The notes beneath the pieces are model-generated. The model ran no database searches, was not told the origin of the DNA, and saw only the letters and a list, made by a program, of their open reading frames with translations. A stretch of DNA of 51,569 nt, taken from positions 1 to 51,569 of the forward strand of contig CACYCR010000046.1 of assembly GCA_902772935.1 (NCBI GenBank), written 5' to 3'. Shown one piece after another: positions 18,228 through 27,142 of the stretch. A program made the position numbers and the translations under genes. Position 1 is the first letter of the stretch. Each line of letters opens with the position of its first letter. The DNA is from Oscillospiraceae bacterium (GTDB taxonomy: Bacteria > Bacillota > Clostridia > Oscillospirales > Acutalibacteraceae).

Positions 18228-19526
18228 ATGAAAGCTTCCATATTTACTTTAGGCTGCAAGGTCAATCAATATGAAAGTCAGGCACTCGGCGAAGCGCTGC
18301 AAAGCAGCGGCTATACCCTTGTCGATCCGAAGGAGGACGCCGATGTCTATATTGTCAATTCCTGCACGGTGACCGCAACGGCTGATCAGAAGACACGCCA
18401 GCATGTCAGAAAATTTAAACGTGAGCATCCGGAAAGCATTGTTGTTTTGACCGGCTGCATGGCGCAGGCATTCCCGAAACATGCAGAAGCGCTCCCCGAA
18501 GCAGACATCATCATCGGCAACAAGCAGCACGCAAAGCTGATCGACCTGCTTTCAATGTTTGAAAAATACGGAAAGCGCATGGTCGACGTGCCGCCGCACG
18601 AAGCAAAAGAAGCGTTTGACGTGGCGCCTGTCACAGGTTTTGACGAACGCACCCGCGCCTATGTCAAGATTCAGGACGGCTGCAACCGCTTTTGTTCTTA
18701 CTGCATCATTCCCTATTCGCGCGGACGTGTCCGCTCCAAGCCGCTTGACGCGCTGAAAGCCGAATTGGAGACTATTGCCGCAAATGGCTACAAAGAGATC
18801 GTTCTCATCGGCATCAACCTGTCCTCATACGGTCAGGACATCGGCGCGTCGTTTCCCGACGCTGTTGCGCTTGCCTGCAGCATCGACGGCATAGACCGCG
18901 TGCGCCTCGGGTCCTTGGAGCCGGACCATCTGACGGATGAAGTCATCACCCGGCTTGCGTCACAGAAGAAACTCTGTCCGCAGTTTCATATCTCTCTGCA
19001 AAGCGGCTGCGACAAAACACTTAAGGCAATGAACCGTCATTACACAGCCGACGAATACCGCCGTCTTTGCAAGACACTGCGCGCGTCCTTTGCCGACTGC
19101 ACGCTGACAACGGACGTCATGGTCGGCTTTTGCGGCGAAACTGACGAGGACTTCGAAACGTCGCTTCGCTTTGTCCGGGAAATCGGCTTTGAAAAGCTGC
19201 ACGTCTTTCCCTACTCTGTGCGCAGCGGTACCAAAGCAGAGAAGATGCCGGACCATCTGCCGAAAGCCGTCAAGGAAACGCGCTGCAAAGCCATGCTGCA
19301 ATGCGGAAACGAACTGCGCGAGCGCTTCTTTTCGTCCTGCATCGGAAAAACGTTCCCCGTCCTCTTTGAAAACCGGCAGCCCGGCGGTGCATATATCGGC
19401 TATACGCCGCATTATCTTCCCGTCGAAGTCTGCAGCAACTTGCCGCTTTGCGGTGAGGAACACTGCGTACGAATCACCGGCATCGGGAACGACTGCGTCA
19501 TTGGCGTTCTGTGTTCCATTTCTTAA
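18228..19526 (+). CDS. mtaB: tRNA t6A37 methylthiotransferase MtaB
   Basis: A 432-residue radical-SAM methylthiotransferase. The N-terminal UPF0004 domain binds an auxiliary cluster through Cys in TLGCKVNQYES, NSCTVTATAD and LTGCMAQ. The radical-SAM motif is CNRFCSYCIIPYSRGR near residues 151-166. A short TRAM-like domain ends the protein. It converts t6A to ms2t6A at position 37 of ANN-decoding tRNAs. The MtaB subfamily is chosen over MiaB or RimO from the TLGCKVNQYES start. The ATG follows GAGAGG. Confidence 0.94.
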   Translation: MKASIFTLGCKVNQYESQALGEALQSSGYTLVDPKEDADVYIVNSCTVTATADQKTRQHVRKFKREHPESIVVLTGCMAQAFPKHAEALPEADIIIGNKQHAKLIDLLSMFEKYGKRMVDVPPHEAKEAFDVAPVTGFDERTRAYVKIQDGCNRFCSYCIIPYSRGRVRSKPLDALKAELETIAANGYKEIVLIGINLSSYGQDIGASFPDAVALACSIDGIDRVRLGSLEPDHLTDEVITRLASQKKLCPQFHISLQSGCDKTLKAMNRHYTADEYRRLCKTLRASFADCTLTTDVMVGFCGETDEDFETSLRFVREIGFEKLHVFPYSVRSGTKAEKMPDHLPKAVKETRCKAMLQCGNELRERFFSSCIGKTFPVLFENRQPGGAYIGYTPHYLPVEVCSNLPLCGEEHCVRITGIGNDCVIGVLCSIS

Positions 19527-19555
19527 GATTTCCTTACATACACCTTACGTTTTTG

Positions 19556-19593
19556 TGACATCGCTTGCATTTCAGGCGGTGTCATTTTATAAT
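19556..19593 (+). promoter_or_regulatory. Promoter of the 19626 gene cluster overlapping a palindrome
   Basis: TTGCAT (19565-19570), 17-bp spacer, TATAAT (19588-19593). The -35 sits in the loop of an inverted repeat TGACATCGC (19556-19564)/GCGGTGTCA (19576-19584) followed by TTTT, which could also be the terminator of mtaB. Confidence 0.78.
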
Positions 19594-19625
19594 TGACCCA
19601 ACAATACAAAGGAGGTCGAAACATT

Positions 19626-20060
19626 ATGAAATATAAAGCAACAAAACTGGTCGTCATCCTTTTGGTAATCGCAGCCGCTATTTTCGGTATCAATGGATAT
19701 CTGCACTATAGCAAATACAAAAAAGATATAACTCCCGGCAGCCGCTTCACGGAAAGTGAAATCAACGCCGCAACAGAGGCGGCCGTCAAACAATGCAAAA
19801 ACTTTTCGGGTGTTTCTCAAGTCATTCAGGCCAAATATGACGAGGCATCCTCTGTCGCTTATCTGACGGATTACATCGAAAACGGCGCCGGAAAGCTGCA
19901 CGGTCTGACAACCGATAACAGCCTCGTTCTTTTCCTTGATTTCAAAACGAACGGCCATACGACCGCACTGAACGCCAACGCGACGTATACACACTACGCC
20001 TTCATCATGGTAAAACACGACGATGGCAAAACGTGGACGTTTGTTGACGGCGGTTATTAA
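19626..20060 (+). CDS. Membrane-anchored protein of unknown function, paralogue A
   Basis: A 144-residue protein with one N-terminal transmembrane segment (about residues 5-24, LVVILLVIAAAIFGINGYL) and an extracytoplasmic domain. The domain has SRFTESEINAATEAAVKQC near residue 40 and ends KTWTFVDGGY. It aligns by eye with the next gene (shared F-S/T-x-x-[EQ]-I-x-x-A, NS-[LI]-V, DF-x-T, W-x-[FM]-V-x-GG-Y pattern), so the two are tandem paralogues. The pattern recalls uncharacterised DUF4829-type proteins of Clostridia, but I cannot confirm that. ATG follows GGAGGT by nine bases. Confidence 0.8.
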   Translation: MKYKATKLVVILLVIAAAIFGINGYLHYSKYKKDITPGSRFTESEINAATEAAVKQCKNFSGVSQVIQAKYDEASSVAYLTDYIENGAGKLHGLTTDNSLVLFLDFKTNGHTTALNANATYTHYAFIMVKHDDGKTWTFVDGGY

Positions 20061-20072
20061 GGAGGGTCAACC

Positions 20073-20498
20073 ATGAAAAAGAAATCGTTGGTATGTCTCG
20101 TCGCAGTAGTTGTGCTGCTGCTTTGCTGTGGTATGTTTCTGCGCTTCGGCAGCCCGCGCATCAAAATTGTCGGTACATCTGCAGTATTTTCCAAAACGCA
20201 GATCAAAGATGCCATGGATATTGTGGAAATGCAGCTTTCGGAAAACAGCGCTGTTAGCAGCATCATTGACATTCGCTTTAACGAAGCGAAATCAGGGAAA
20301 CGGCTCGACGGCTGGCGAAGCGGACAGCAAATCGGTGTTACGCAGGAAAACAGCATCGTCGTATTCGCAGACTTTTTCACCTCCAAAGACAGCGGCGCGT
20401 TCAACCCGAATGACCTTTATACGGGCTTTGGCTTCACGCTGCAAATGCAAAAAGACGGTCATTGGAACATGGTCGAGGGCGGTGCCGGGTACCCATGA
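20073..20498 (+). CDS. Membrane-anchored protein of unknown function, paralogue B
   Basis: A 141-residue protein with an N-terminal hydrophobic anchor (about residues 5-23, including LLLCCGMF) and an exported domain homologous to that of the preceding gene: AVFSKTQIKDAMDIVEMQL near residue 36, ENSIVVFADFFTSKD near 92, and the end DGHWNMVEGGAGYP. The two adjacent Cys in the anchor could allow lipid attachment, but no good lipobox (L-A/S-G/A-C) is evident. The ATG lies behind AAGGAGGG. It starts 12 bases after paralogue A and overlaps the next gene by four bases, so the three form one operon. Confidence 0.8.
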   Translation: MKKKSLVCLVAVVVLLLCCGMFLRFGSPRIKIVGTSAVFSKTQIKDAMDIVEMQLSENSAVSSIIDIRFNEAKSGKRLDGWRSGQQIGVTQENSIVVFADFFTSKDSGAFNPNDLYTGFGFTLQMQKDGHWNMVEGGAGYP

Positions 20499-20977
20499 GA
20501 AGAACACTTATTGCCGCGTTGCTTTGTATTGTTCTTCTCGTAACATCAATCTGTTTTTTTGTAAAGCCCATCCGGTATCGCCTGTATCCCGGCGATCGCA
20601 TCACCGGCACGGTTAAAGTTTCAGTGAACGGACAGCCGGTTGCTCTATCTGAAGACGATGTATCCGGATGCGACAAAGCAACTGTGCTTTCGGACGGCAG
20701 TGTTGTTGTCTGCATACACGGCGGTGATTACGGCGATTACACGTTTTATGTTTCGGTTTCTGCTGACTGCACTCCGCTTGCCGTTCACTGCTTTCAGCAC
20801 AACTGGTGGAGCGTGATGCGGTTTGATGTAACCATTGATGTCTCTGCTGAAAGTGGAGCATGCACCTGCAGCGGAGTCTGCGTTACCCTTGACGACAGCG
20901 GGAAGCAACAATCGCAGCAGATTCTGCAAACCTTCCGGCGTGACAGTGAATCGTTTGACATCCAGTTCGGTTTGTAA
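20495..20977 (+). CDS. Exported or membrane-anchored protein of unknown function
   Basis: A 160-residue protein with an N-terminal hydrophobic segment (MRRTLIAALLCIVLLVTSIC) and a beta-rich exported domain. It contains YPGDRITGTVKVSVNGQPV, CIHGGDYGDYTFYVSV and CFQHNWWSVMRFDVTIDV, suggesting an immunoglobulin-like or carbohydrate-binding beta sandwich. Four Cys in the mature part could form disulphides. The ATG overlaps the stop of paralogue B (ATGA); a longer start at 20462 would extend into the upstream coding sequence. No family was recognised. It is the last gene of the operon before a bidirectional terminator. Confidence 0.75.
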   Translation: MRRTLIAALLCIVLLVTSICFFVKPIRYRLYPGDRITGTVKVSVNGQPVALSEDDVSGCDKATVLSDGSVVVCIHGGDYGDYTFYVSVSADCTPLAVHCFQHNWWSVMRFDVTIDVSAESGACTCSGVCVTLDDSGKQQSQQILQTFRRDSESFDIQFGL

Positions 20978-20998
20978 AACAAAGAGAAGCAACAGACA

Positions 20999-21030
20999 AA
21001 CCCCAGAGACAGGTAGTTGTCTCTGGGGTT
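20999..21030. terminator. Bidirectional terminator between convergent genes
   Basis: Perfect 13-bp stem AACCCCAGAGACA (20999-21011)/TGTCTCTGGGGTT (21018-21030) with a six-base loop. It sits between the plus-strand small-protein operon and the minus-strand ABC exporter genes. Confidence 0.85.
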
Positions 21031-21061
21031 TGTGCATCGTTTTGACTTTTTGTGTTTTTTC

Positions 21062-22966
21062 TCATTCCAATTCAAACGCGCCGGTATACAGCTGATAGTA
21101 CTGCCCCTTCTGCGCAATCAGTTCTTCATGCGTACCGCGTTCAATCACATGGCCGTGGTCAAGCACAAGAATGACGTTTGCGTTTTTGACGGTGGACAAG
21201 CGGTGCGCAATGACAAACACCGTGCGCCCCTGCATCAGCCGATCCATGCCGGCGGAAACGATCTGTTCGGTTCTGGTGTCGATAGAAGACGTCGCTTCAT
21301 CGAGGATCATGACCGGCGGATCTGCAACGGCGGCACGCGCAATCGCAAGCAACTGGCACTGTCCCTGTGAAAGATTGCTGCCGTCGCCCGAAAGCATCGT
21401 ATCATATCCCTGCGGCAGATGACGGATAAAGCCGTCCGCGCCGGAGAGCTTCGCTGCGGCGATACATTCCTCATCCGTCGCGTCCAGCCGCCCGTAGCGG
21501 ATATTTTCCATGACGGTACCCGTGAACAGCACAGTATCCTGCAGAACAATCCCCTGCGATCTGCGCAGTGAAGATTTTTTGATCTTGTTGATGTTGATGC
21601 CGTCATACCGGATCTTGCCGTCCGCGATATCATAAAAGCGGTTGATCAGGTTTGTGATCGTGGTTTTTCCGGCGCCGGTCGCGCCGACAAAAGCGATCTT
21701 CTGCCCCGGCTTGCCGTAGAGCGTCACGTTGTGCAGCACCGTTTTTTCCGGCTTATATGCAAAGTCCACATCATAGAACCGTACGTCGCCGCGCACCGGA
21801 ACATACGTCGTGGTGCCGTCCTGTTTATGAAAATGCTTCCATGCCCAAAGGCCGGTTTTTTCATCGCTTTCAACAAGCACGCCGTTTTCTTCTTTGGCGT
21901 TGACCAGTTCAACATAGCCTTCGTCAAACTCTTCTTCCTCGTCCATCAGTGCGAAGATCCGCTTCGCGCCGGCGATACCCATGACGACAGAATTGATCTG
22001 CGGCGAGATTTGCTGAATCGCGCCGGAGAACTGCCGGCACATGCCGAGAAACGGCACAACAACCGCAATCGAAAACGGCAGACCGGAAAGCGAAAAATTC
22101 TTCGCGCCGAGCTGCAGCAGCAGACCACCGACAACAGCCACAAGAACATAGATCAGATAGTTGACATTGTTCAGAATCGGCATCAGCGTGTTGGAGTAGC
22201 GGTTTGCGTGATACGCCGCTTCGTACAGCGCATTGTTCGCCGCGTCAAAATCTGCTTGCGCCGCCTCTTCATGGTTGAAGACTTTGATCACCTTTTGGCC
22301 GTTGATCATTTCTTCAATGACGCCCTCGGTCTTACCAACCGCTTTCTGCTGCTTGATGAAATACCCGGCGGATTTGCCGCCGACCTTTCGCGTAATTGTG
22401 ACCGTCACAACCGCGCCGCCGATCACAACAAGACCCATCCAGATGGAATAATACAACATGATGACGAGAATCGTCGTGACAGTTATTAAGGAAGACAGCA
22501 GCTGCGGAAAGCTCTGCGAGATCATCTGCCGCATAGCGTCAACGTCGTTGGTATAAAAGCTCATGATGTCGCCGCGTTGATTCGTATCAAAATAACGGAT
22601 CGGCAGCGTTTCCATATGCTCGAACATTTTATTGCGGAATTTATGCAACGAACCCTGCGTAAACACAGCGAGGAGCTGGTTGTAGGCAAAAGTCGAAAAC
22701 AGCGCAATGGCGTAAAGACCTGCAAGGATCAATACAAAATGCAAAACCTGCGGTTTGGTGTTTCCCCAATCCCAGCCGTTGCTCCATGCCGTTTCGATCA
22801 CACTGATGACGTTTTTCTGAAAGATGGAAGGCAGTGCACCGAGCACCGCATTGACCAGAATCAGCACAATGATCAGCGGCAGCAGACGCGGATAAAATCC
22901 GAAGAGCATTTTCAGCAATCGACGGAGCGTTCCGGCGGTGTTTCCTTTTTCCGGTCGTTTATTCAT
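21062..22966 (-). CDS. ABC exporter subunit with consensus ATPase site residues
   Basis: A 634-residue fused transmembrane/ATPase subunit. The first 330 residues hold six transmembrane segments of the type I exporter fold. The nucleotide-binding domain has Walker A GATGAGKTTITNLINR, signature LSQGQCQLLAIARA and Walker B MILDEATSSID with the catalytic Glu. A 40-residue insertion between the domains (FDEGYVELVNAKEE onward) lengthens it compared with its partner. It pairs with the subunit encoded 14 bases upstream to form a heterodimeric exporter of the multidrug/lipid type; substrate unknown. Confidence 0.93.
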   Translation of the reverse strand: MNKRPEKGNTAGTLRRLLKMLFGFYPRLLPLIIVLILVNAVLGALPSIFQKNVISVIETAWSNGWDWGNTKPQVLHFVLILAGLYAIALFSTFAYNQLLAVFTQGSLHKFRNKMFEHMETLPIRYFDTNQRGDIMSFYTNDVDAMRQMISQSFPQLLSSLITVTTILVIMLYYSIWMGLVVIGGAVVTVTITRKVGGKSAGYFIKQQKAVGKTEGVIEEMINGQKVIKVFNHEEAAQADFDAANNALYEAAYHANRYSNTLMPILNNVNYLIYVLVAVVGGLLLQLGAKNFSLSGLPFSIAVVVPFLGMCRQFSGAIQQISPQINSVVMGIAGAKRIFALMDEEEEFDEGYVELVNAKEENGVLVESDEKTGLWAWKHFHKQDGTTTYVPVRGDVRFYDVDFAYKPEKTVLHNVTLYGKPGQKIAFVGATGAGKTTITNLINRFYDIADGKIRYDGININKIKKSSLRRSQGIVLQDTVLFTGTVMENIRYGRLDATDEECIAAAKLSGADGFIRHLPQGYDTMLSGDGSNLSQGQCQLLAIARAAVADPPVMILDEATSSIDTRTEQIVSAGMDRLMQGRTVFVIAHRLSTVKNANVILVLDHGHVIERGTHEELIAQKGQYYQLYTGAFELE

Positions 22967-22980
22967 ACCGTCTGCGCCTC

Positions 22981-24729
22981 CTATCCGTCAATGGTCTCAT
23001 GCCCCTGCTTATTCTGGGAAAGATAGACTTCCTGATAAATCTTGTTGGTTTTGAGCAGTTCTTCACTCGTACCGATGGCGTCAATGCGTCCGTTATCCAT
23101 GACAATGATGCGATCGGCGTCTTCAACGGAACCGGTCCGCTGTGCGATGATGATCTTTGTTGTTTCGGGAATATACGTCCGCATCGCCTTGCGGATGAGT
23201 GCATCCGTTCGTGTATCAACCGCAGACGTTGAGTCGTCAAGAATGAGGATCTTCGGCTTTTTGAGCAGCGCACGAGCGATACACAGACGCTGCTTCTGAC
23301 CGCCGGAGACATTCGTGCCGCCTTGTTCGATGTGGGTGTTATATCCGTCCGGCATCTGATCGATGAATTCGTCTGCACAGGCCAGACGGCAGACCTCTTT
23401 GATTTCGTCAATCGTCGCATCCGGATTACCCCAGCGAATATTTTCTTCGATCGTACCGGAAAACAGAACATTCTTTTGCAGAACCATGGCCACGCTGTCG
23501 CGCAGAACGGTCAGGTCATATTCCCGGACATCCTTGCCGCTGACGCTGACGCTGCCCTTTGAAACATCATACAAACGCGGGATGAGCTGTACCAACGACG
23601 ATTTTGCAGAGCCAGTACCGCCGATGATACCGATGGTTTCACCGGATCGAATGTGCAAATCAATATCATTCAACACGGGTACAGCCGCGTCTTCGGAATA
23701 GCTGAACGAAACGTGGTCGAAATCAATTGCGCCGTTTTCAACGGTCGTCTCTGCGTTTTCCGGCGACTGAATCGTACTTTCTTCCCGCAGCGCTTCACAA
23801 ACACGCTGACAGGATTCTTCTGAAAACGTCATCATGACAAACATGAACGACAACATCATCAAGGAGGCGAGAATCTGAAAGCTGTACGTCAGCAGTGTCG
23901 AAAACTCGCCGATGCCGAGTTCGGTGCCGTTTGTGGAAATAATCTGCCGCGCACCGAAATACAGCACAAACAGCATGACCGCGTAAATGCAGAACTGCAT
24001 CATCGGACCGTTGAACGCAAGGATTCGCTCCGCCTTTGTGAAAATGCGGCGGATGTTCTCGGAATCCCCGTGAAATTTCTTGCTTTCGTAGTTTTCACGC
24101 ACAAACGCTTTGACAACACGGATGCCCTTGATGTTCTCCTCCACGGAATTGTTCATCGCGTCGATCATCGGAAAGCCTTTGCGGAAGACCGGCAGCGCCG
24201 TTTTCGCAACCAGAAACAGTCCGAAACCGAGAATCGGGATCACAAGAACAAAGACCAGCGCCATCTTTCCGCCCATGATGATCGCCATCGTGAACGAAAA
24301 GATCAGATTCAGCGGGGCGCGGATTGCCGTACGAATCAGCATCATATACGCCATTTGAATGTTCTGAATGTCCGTGGTCAGACGCGTGACCAGAGAGGCG
24401 TTGGAGAATTTATCGATGTTGGAAAACGAGTATTTCTGAATGTTGCGAAAGACGTCCGCACGCAGATTCCGCGCAAACCCGGTGCTCGCCTTTGCACAAT
24501 GGATACCGGCAAGGTATCCGAACAACAGTGACATCAGGGAAAGCGCAATCAGAATCCAGGCATAGTTCAGAATCGAGGAGATGCCGGTACCGTCCTGAAT
24601 CGCGTTCACAAGCTGAGCAATTACGAACGGGATCAGCGCTTCCAGCAGCACTTCACCGACCACAAAAATCGGCGTCAGAATCGTTGATTTCTTGAATTCC
24701 CGAATGCTTTTCATCAATTCACGAATCAT
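22981..24729 (-). CDS. ABC exporter subunit with degenerate ATPase site
   Basis: A 582-residue type I ABC exporter subunit: six transmembrane segments, then a nucleotide-binding domain. Walker A reads GGTGSAKSSLVQLIPR, with Ala where Gly is usual, and Walker B reads ILILDDSTSAVD, with Asp replacing the catalytic Glu; the signature is VSGGQKQR. One subunit with a non-canonical site and a partner with a canonical one is the usual design of heterodimeric exporters (for example BmrCD or TM287/288). The ATG follows AAAGGGGG. It is the first gene of the two-gene unit. Confidence 0.93.
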   Translation of the reverse strand: MIRELMKSIREFKKSTILTPIFVVGEVLLEALIPFVIAQLVNAIQDGTGISSILNYAWILIALSLMSLLFGYLAGIHCAKASTGFARNLRADVFRNIQKYSFSNIDKFSNASLVTRLTTDIQNIQMAYMMLIRTAIRAPLNLIFSFTMAIIMGGKMALVFVLVIPILGFGLFLVAKTALPVFRKGFPMIDAMNNSVEENIKGIRVVKAFVRENYESKKFHGDSENIRRIFTKAERILAFNGPMMQFCIYAVMLFVLYFGARQIISTNGTELGIGEFSTLLTYSFQILASLMMLSFMFVMMTFSEESCQRVCEALREESTIQSPENAETTVENGAIDFDHVSFSYSEDAAVPVLNDIDLHIRSGETIGIIGGTGSAKSSLVQLIPRLYDVSKGSVSVSGKDVREYDLTVLRDSVAMVLQKNVLFSGTIEENIRWGNPDATIDEIKEVCRLACADEFIDQMPDGYNTHIEQGGTNVSGGQKQRLCIARALLKKPKILILDDSTSAVDTRTDALIRKAMRTYIPETTKIIIAQRTGSVEDADRIIVMDNGRIDAIGTSEELLKTNKIYQEVYLSQNKQGHETIDG

Positions 24730-24751
24730 AGAATACCCCCTTTTTTATGGG

Positions 24752-24780
24752 AAAAGAGGCGTCGCTTCAAAAGCTACGCC
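24752..24780 (-). terminator. Terminator after khpA
   Basis: Minus strand GGCGTAGCTT-ttg-AAGCGACGCC (one A/G mismatch) followed by TCTTTT. It separates the ffh operon from the ABC exporter genes. Confidence 0.72.
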
Positions 24781-24791
24781 CCAAACCTGTC

Positions 24792-25025
24792 TCAGTCAAT
24801 CTCAACCAGGATTTTTGAATCACTTCTGTTTGCGGTTGCACGCATCACAGTACGGATTGCCTTGGCAATTCTGCCTTGCTTTCCAATCACTCTGCCCATG
24901 TCATCCGGCGCAACGTGAAGGTGATAAACAACAACGCCTTCCTCGTTTGCCTCATCAACCTCAACAGTTACCTGGTCCGGGTCATCAACAAGACCCTTTG
25001 CCATTGAAATCAGTAACTCTTTCAA
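24792..25025 (-). CDS. khpA: KH-domain RNA-binding protein KhpA
   Basis: A 77-residue single KH-domain protein. The RNA-binding loop is GRVIGKQGRIAKAIRTVM with the GxxG element GKQG. The start is TTG at 25025 (LKELLISMAKGL), eight bases after GGAGG; the resulting length matches the family. A longer frame would overlap rpsP. KhpA with KhpB influences cell division and RNA metabolism in Firmicutes. It follows rpsP by 17 bases, as in many Firmicutes, but rimM-trmD-rplS do not follow here. Confidence 0.92.
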   Translation of the reverse strand: MKELLISMAKGLVDDPDQVTVEVDEANEEGVVVYHLHVAPDDMGRVIGKQGRIAKAIRTVMRATANRSDSKILVEID

Positions 25026-25042
25026 GGTATAGACCTCCAAAC

Positions 25043-25288
25043 TTATTCGATCGCGCCGCTCTTTTTCAGCAGTGCCTTGACGGTATCGGTCGGCTGTGCG
25101 CCGTTCGCGATCCATTTCTGCGCCTTTTCAGCATCAATTTTGATGACCTTCGGGTCCTTCATCGGATCATAGTAGCCGATCTCTTCGATAAAACGACCGT
25201 CACGCGGATAGCGGGAATCCGCAACCACTACACGATAGAACGGTGCTTTCTTTGCGCCCATACGACGAAGTCTGATTTTTACTGCCAT
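25043..25288 (-). CDS. rpsP: 30S ribosomal protein S16
   Basis: An 81-residue S16 protein starting [19 protein letters not shown], with the conserved [21 protein letters not shown] segment. It is part of the 30S subunit 5' domain. The ATG follows GGAGGT; the ORF extends five codons further upstream without a ribosome site. Third gene of the ylxM-ffh-rpsP-khpA operon. Confidence 0.98.
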   Translation of the reverse strand: MAVKIRLRRMGAKKAPFYRVVVADSRYPRDGRFIEEIGYYDPMKDPKVIKIDAEKAQKWIANGAQPTDTVKALLKKSGAIE

Positions 25289-25351
25289 TTTTGTTACCTC
25301 CAAAAAAGATATAAAATAATATTTTTGAACACGATTGTGTTACTTATGAAA

Positions 25352-26716
25352 TTACATCGGGAAGCCGTTGCCGCCCATGCCGTTCATGCCCGGCATATTC
25401 ATCATTCTGCGGCGCATCTTCTTGCCGCCCTTGCCGTTGAACTGACGGAACATCTTCTGCATCTGCCGGTGCTGTGCAAGCAGCCGGTTGACATCTTCGA
25501 CCTGCATACCGCAGCCTGCGGCAATGCGGCGCTTGCGGGAAGGATTGATGATGTCGGGCTTTGCACGCTCTTTCGGCGTCATCGAAAGAATGATCGCCTC
25601 CATGCGGTCAAATGCCTTTTCGTCAACCTCCACCTCGTCAACCTTGCGGCCGATGCCGGGCAGCATCTTGAGGATGTCCTTGATGGAACCCATGCGGCGC
25701 ATCTGATGGATCTGATCAAGCAGATCGTTCAGGTCAAATTTATTGCGGCGCAGCTTTTGTTCAAGTTCGCGCGCCTTCTTTTCATCAAGCTCCTGCTCCG
25801 CTTTTTCAATCAGCGAGAGCATATCGCCCATGCCGAGGATTCGCGACGCCATCCGATCCGGATGGAACACATCGAGGTCGCCGAGCTTTTCACCGGTACC
25901 GACGAACTTGATCGGCTTGCCGGTCACGGCTCTTGCGGAAAGCGCCGCACCGCCGCGGGTATCACCGTCGAGCTTTGTCAAAATCAGACCGTCAATGCCG
26001 AGCGCGTCGTTGAAGGACGTTGCAACATTGACCGCATCCTGACCGGTCATGGCGTCGACAACCAGCAGAATTTCATGCGGGTGAACTTCGCTTTTGATGT
26101 TTTTCAGCTCCGTCATCAGTGTCTCGTCGACGTGCAGACGGCCGGCCGTATCCAGAAAGACATAATCGTAACCGTGATCGCGCGCTTCGGCGACCGCCTT
26201 TTTCGCAATCTCGACCGGATCAATCTGACCGAGCTCAAAGACCGGTACGCCGGCTTTTTCGCCGACCACCTGCAACTGTTTGATTGCCGCCGGACGATAC
26301 ACGTCGCAGGCTACGAGCAGCGGACGGTGTCCCTGATTTTTGAGCATCAGCGCCAGCTTTGCGCTGTGTGTGGTTTTACCGGAACCCTGCAGGCCGCACA
26401 TCATAACGATTGTCGGCGGATGGTTTGCGGTGTTGAGGCGTGCCTTCGTACCGCCCATGAGCGCCGTCAATTCCTCATTGACGATCTTGATGACCATTTG
26501 CGCCGGGGTCAGGCTTTCCATGACTTTCGCGCCGACCGCGCGTTCCGTCACGTTCTTGGTAAAGTCTTTGGCGACCTTGTAGTTGACGTCCGCTTCCAGC
26601 AGCGCAAGGCGCACTTCGCGCATTGCGTCCTTGACATCGGCTTCCGTCAATGCGCCCTTGCTTTTCAGACGCTGAAAGGCAGCTTCCAACCGTTCGGAAA
26701 GACCCTCAAATGCCAT
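25352..26716 (-). CDS. ffh: Signal recognition particle protein Ffh
   Basis: A 454-residue SRP54 GTPase. An N-terminal four-helix domain precedes the G domain with CGLQGSGKTTHSAKLA (near 107), DTAGRLHVDE (near 190) and LTKLDGDTRGG (near 248). The C-terminal M domain binds 4.5S RNA (PSRKRRIAAGCGMQVEDVN) and signal peptides, and ends in a methionine- and glycine-rich tail. It delivers membrane proteins to the FtsY receptor and the Sec channel. Located downstream of ylxM, its usual partner. Confidence 0.98.
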   Translation of the reverse strand: MAFEGLSERLEAAFQRLKSKGALTEADVKDAMREVRLALLEADVNYKVAKDFTKNVTERAVGAKVMESLTPAQMVIKIVNEELTALMGGTKARLNTANHPPTIVMMCGLQGSGKTTHSAKLALMLKNQGHRPLLVACDVYRPAAIKQLQVVGEKAGVPVFELGQIDPVEIAKKAVAEARDHGYDYVFLDTAGRLHVDETLMTELKNIKSEVHPHEILLVVDAMTGQDAVNVATSFNDALGIDGLILTKLDGDTRGGAALSARAVTGKPIKFVGTGEKLGDLDVFHPDRMASRILGMGDMLSLIEKAEQELDEKKARELEQKLRRNKFDLNDLLDQIHQMRRMGSIKDILKMLPGIGRKVDEVEVDEKAFDRMEAIILSMTPKERAKPDIINPSRKRRIAAGCGMQVEDVNRLLAQHRQMQKMFRQFNGKGGKKMRRRMMNMPGMNGMGGNGFPM

Positions 26717-26736
26717 ATTGTCTCATTCCTTATCGT

Positions 26737-27099
26737 TCATTCATTAAGCAGCTTCACAACCGTATGAATGCGTGAAACCGCGTCGTTGATCTCGCGGGAA
26801 AGAACTGTGCGCAGATTGACTTCACGGATGATCTCCGCCATCGCTTCAATCTCGTCGAGTCCTTTTTTGAGTGCTTCGGCTTTCTGCTTCAGACCGAGCC
26901 GCGCCTCAAATTCCATCATCTGCGCCTCTGCGCGCTTGATGGCGTCACGGACACCCTGCCGGGTGATCCCTTCATTTTCTGCAATCTCCGAAAGAGAAAG
27001 GTCGTCGTCATAGTAATACGTGATAAAATCGCGCTGCTTCTGCGTGAGCATATCGCCGTAAATATCAAACAGCAGCGTGATTTCCAAATCTTTCGCCAT
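26737..27099 (-). CDS. ylxM: YlxM/p13-like helix-turn-helix protein
   Basis: A 120-residue protein with a sigma-region-4-like helix-turn-helix: TQKQRDFITYYYDDDLSLSE and ITRQGVRDAIKRAE near residues 14-56. A helical C-terminal region follows. YlxM is encoded with ffh in Gram-positive bacteria and affects SRP activity. The start at 27099 follows GGGAGGGG; an in-frame start nine codons upstream lacks a site. Its promoter is a perfect sigma-A consensus. Confidence 0.93.
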   Translation of the reverse strand: MAKDLEITLLFDIYGDMLTQKQRDFITYYYDDDLSLSEIAENEGITRQGVRDAIKRAEAQMMEFEARLGLKQKAEALKKGLDEIEAMAEIIREVNLRTVLSREINDAVSRIHTVVKLLNE

Positions 27100-27142
27100 G
27101 ACGTCCCCTCCCTTGTAAAGATTCAAGCTTTACAGCTTGGTT

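Noticed and set aside
24729..24780. Promoter TTGAAG-N17-TAAAAA for the ABC exporter
   Set aside because: It coincides with the khpA terminator arm and its -10 is weak; too uncertain to list as a feature.
24692..26767. A 691-codon open frame on the plus strand opposite ffh, rpsP and khpA
   Set aside because: It is antisense to three conserved genes, has no family resemblance and no good ribosome site; it results from codon bias on the other strand.
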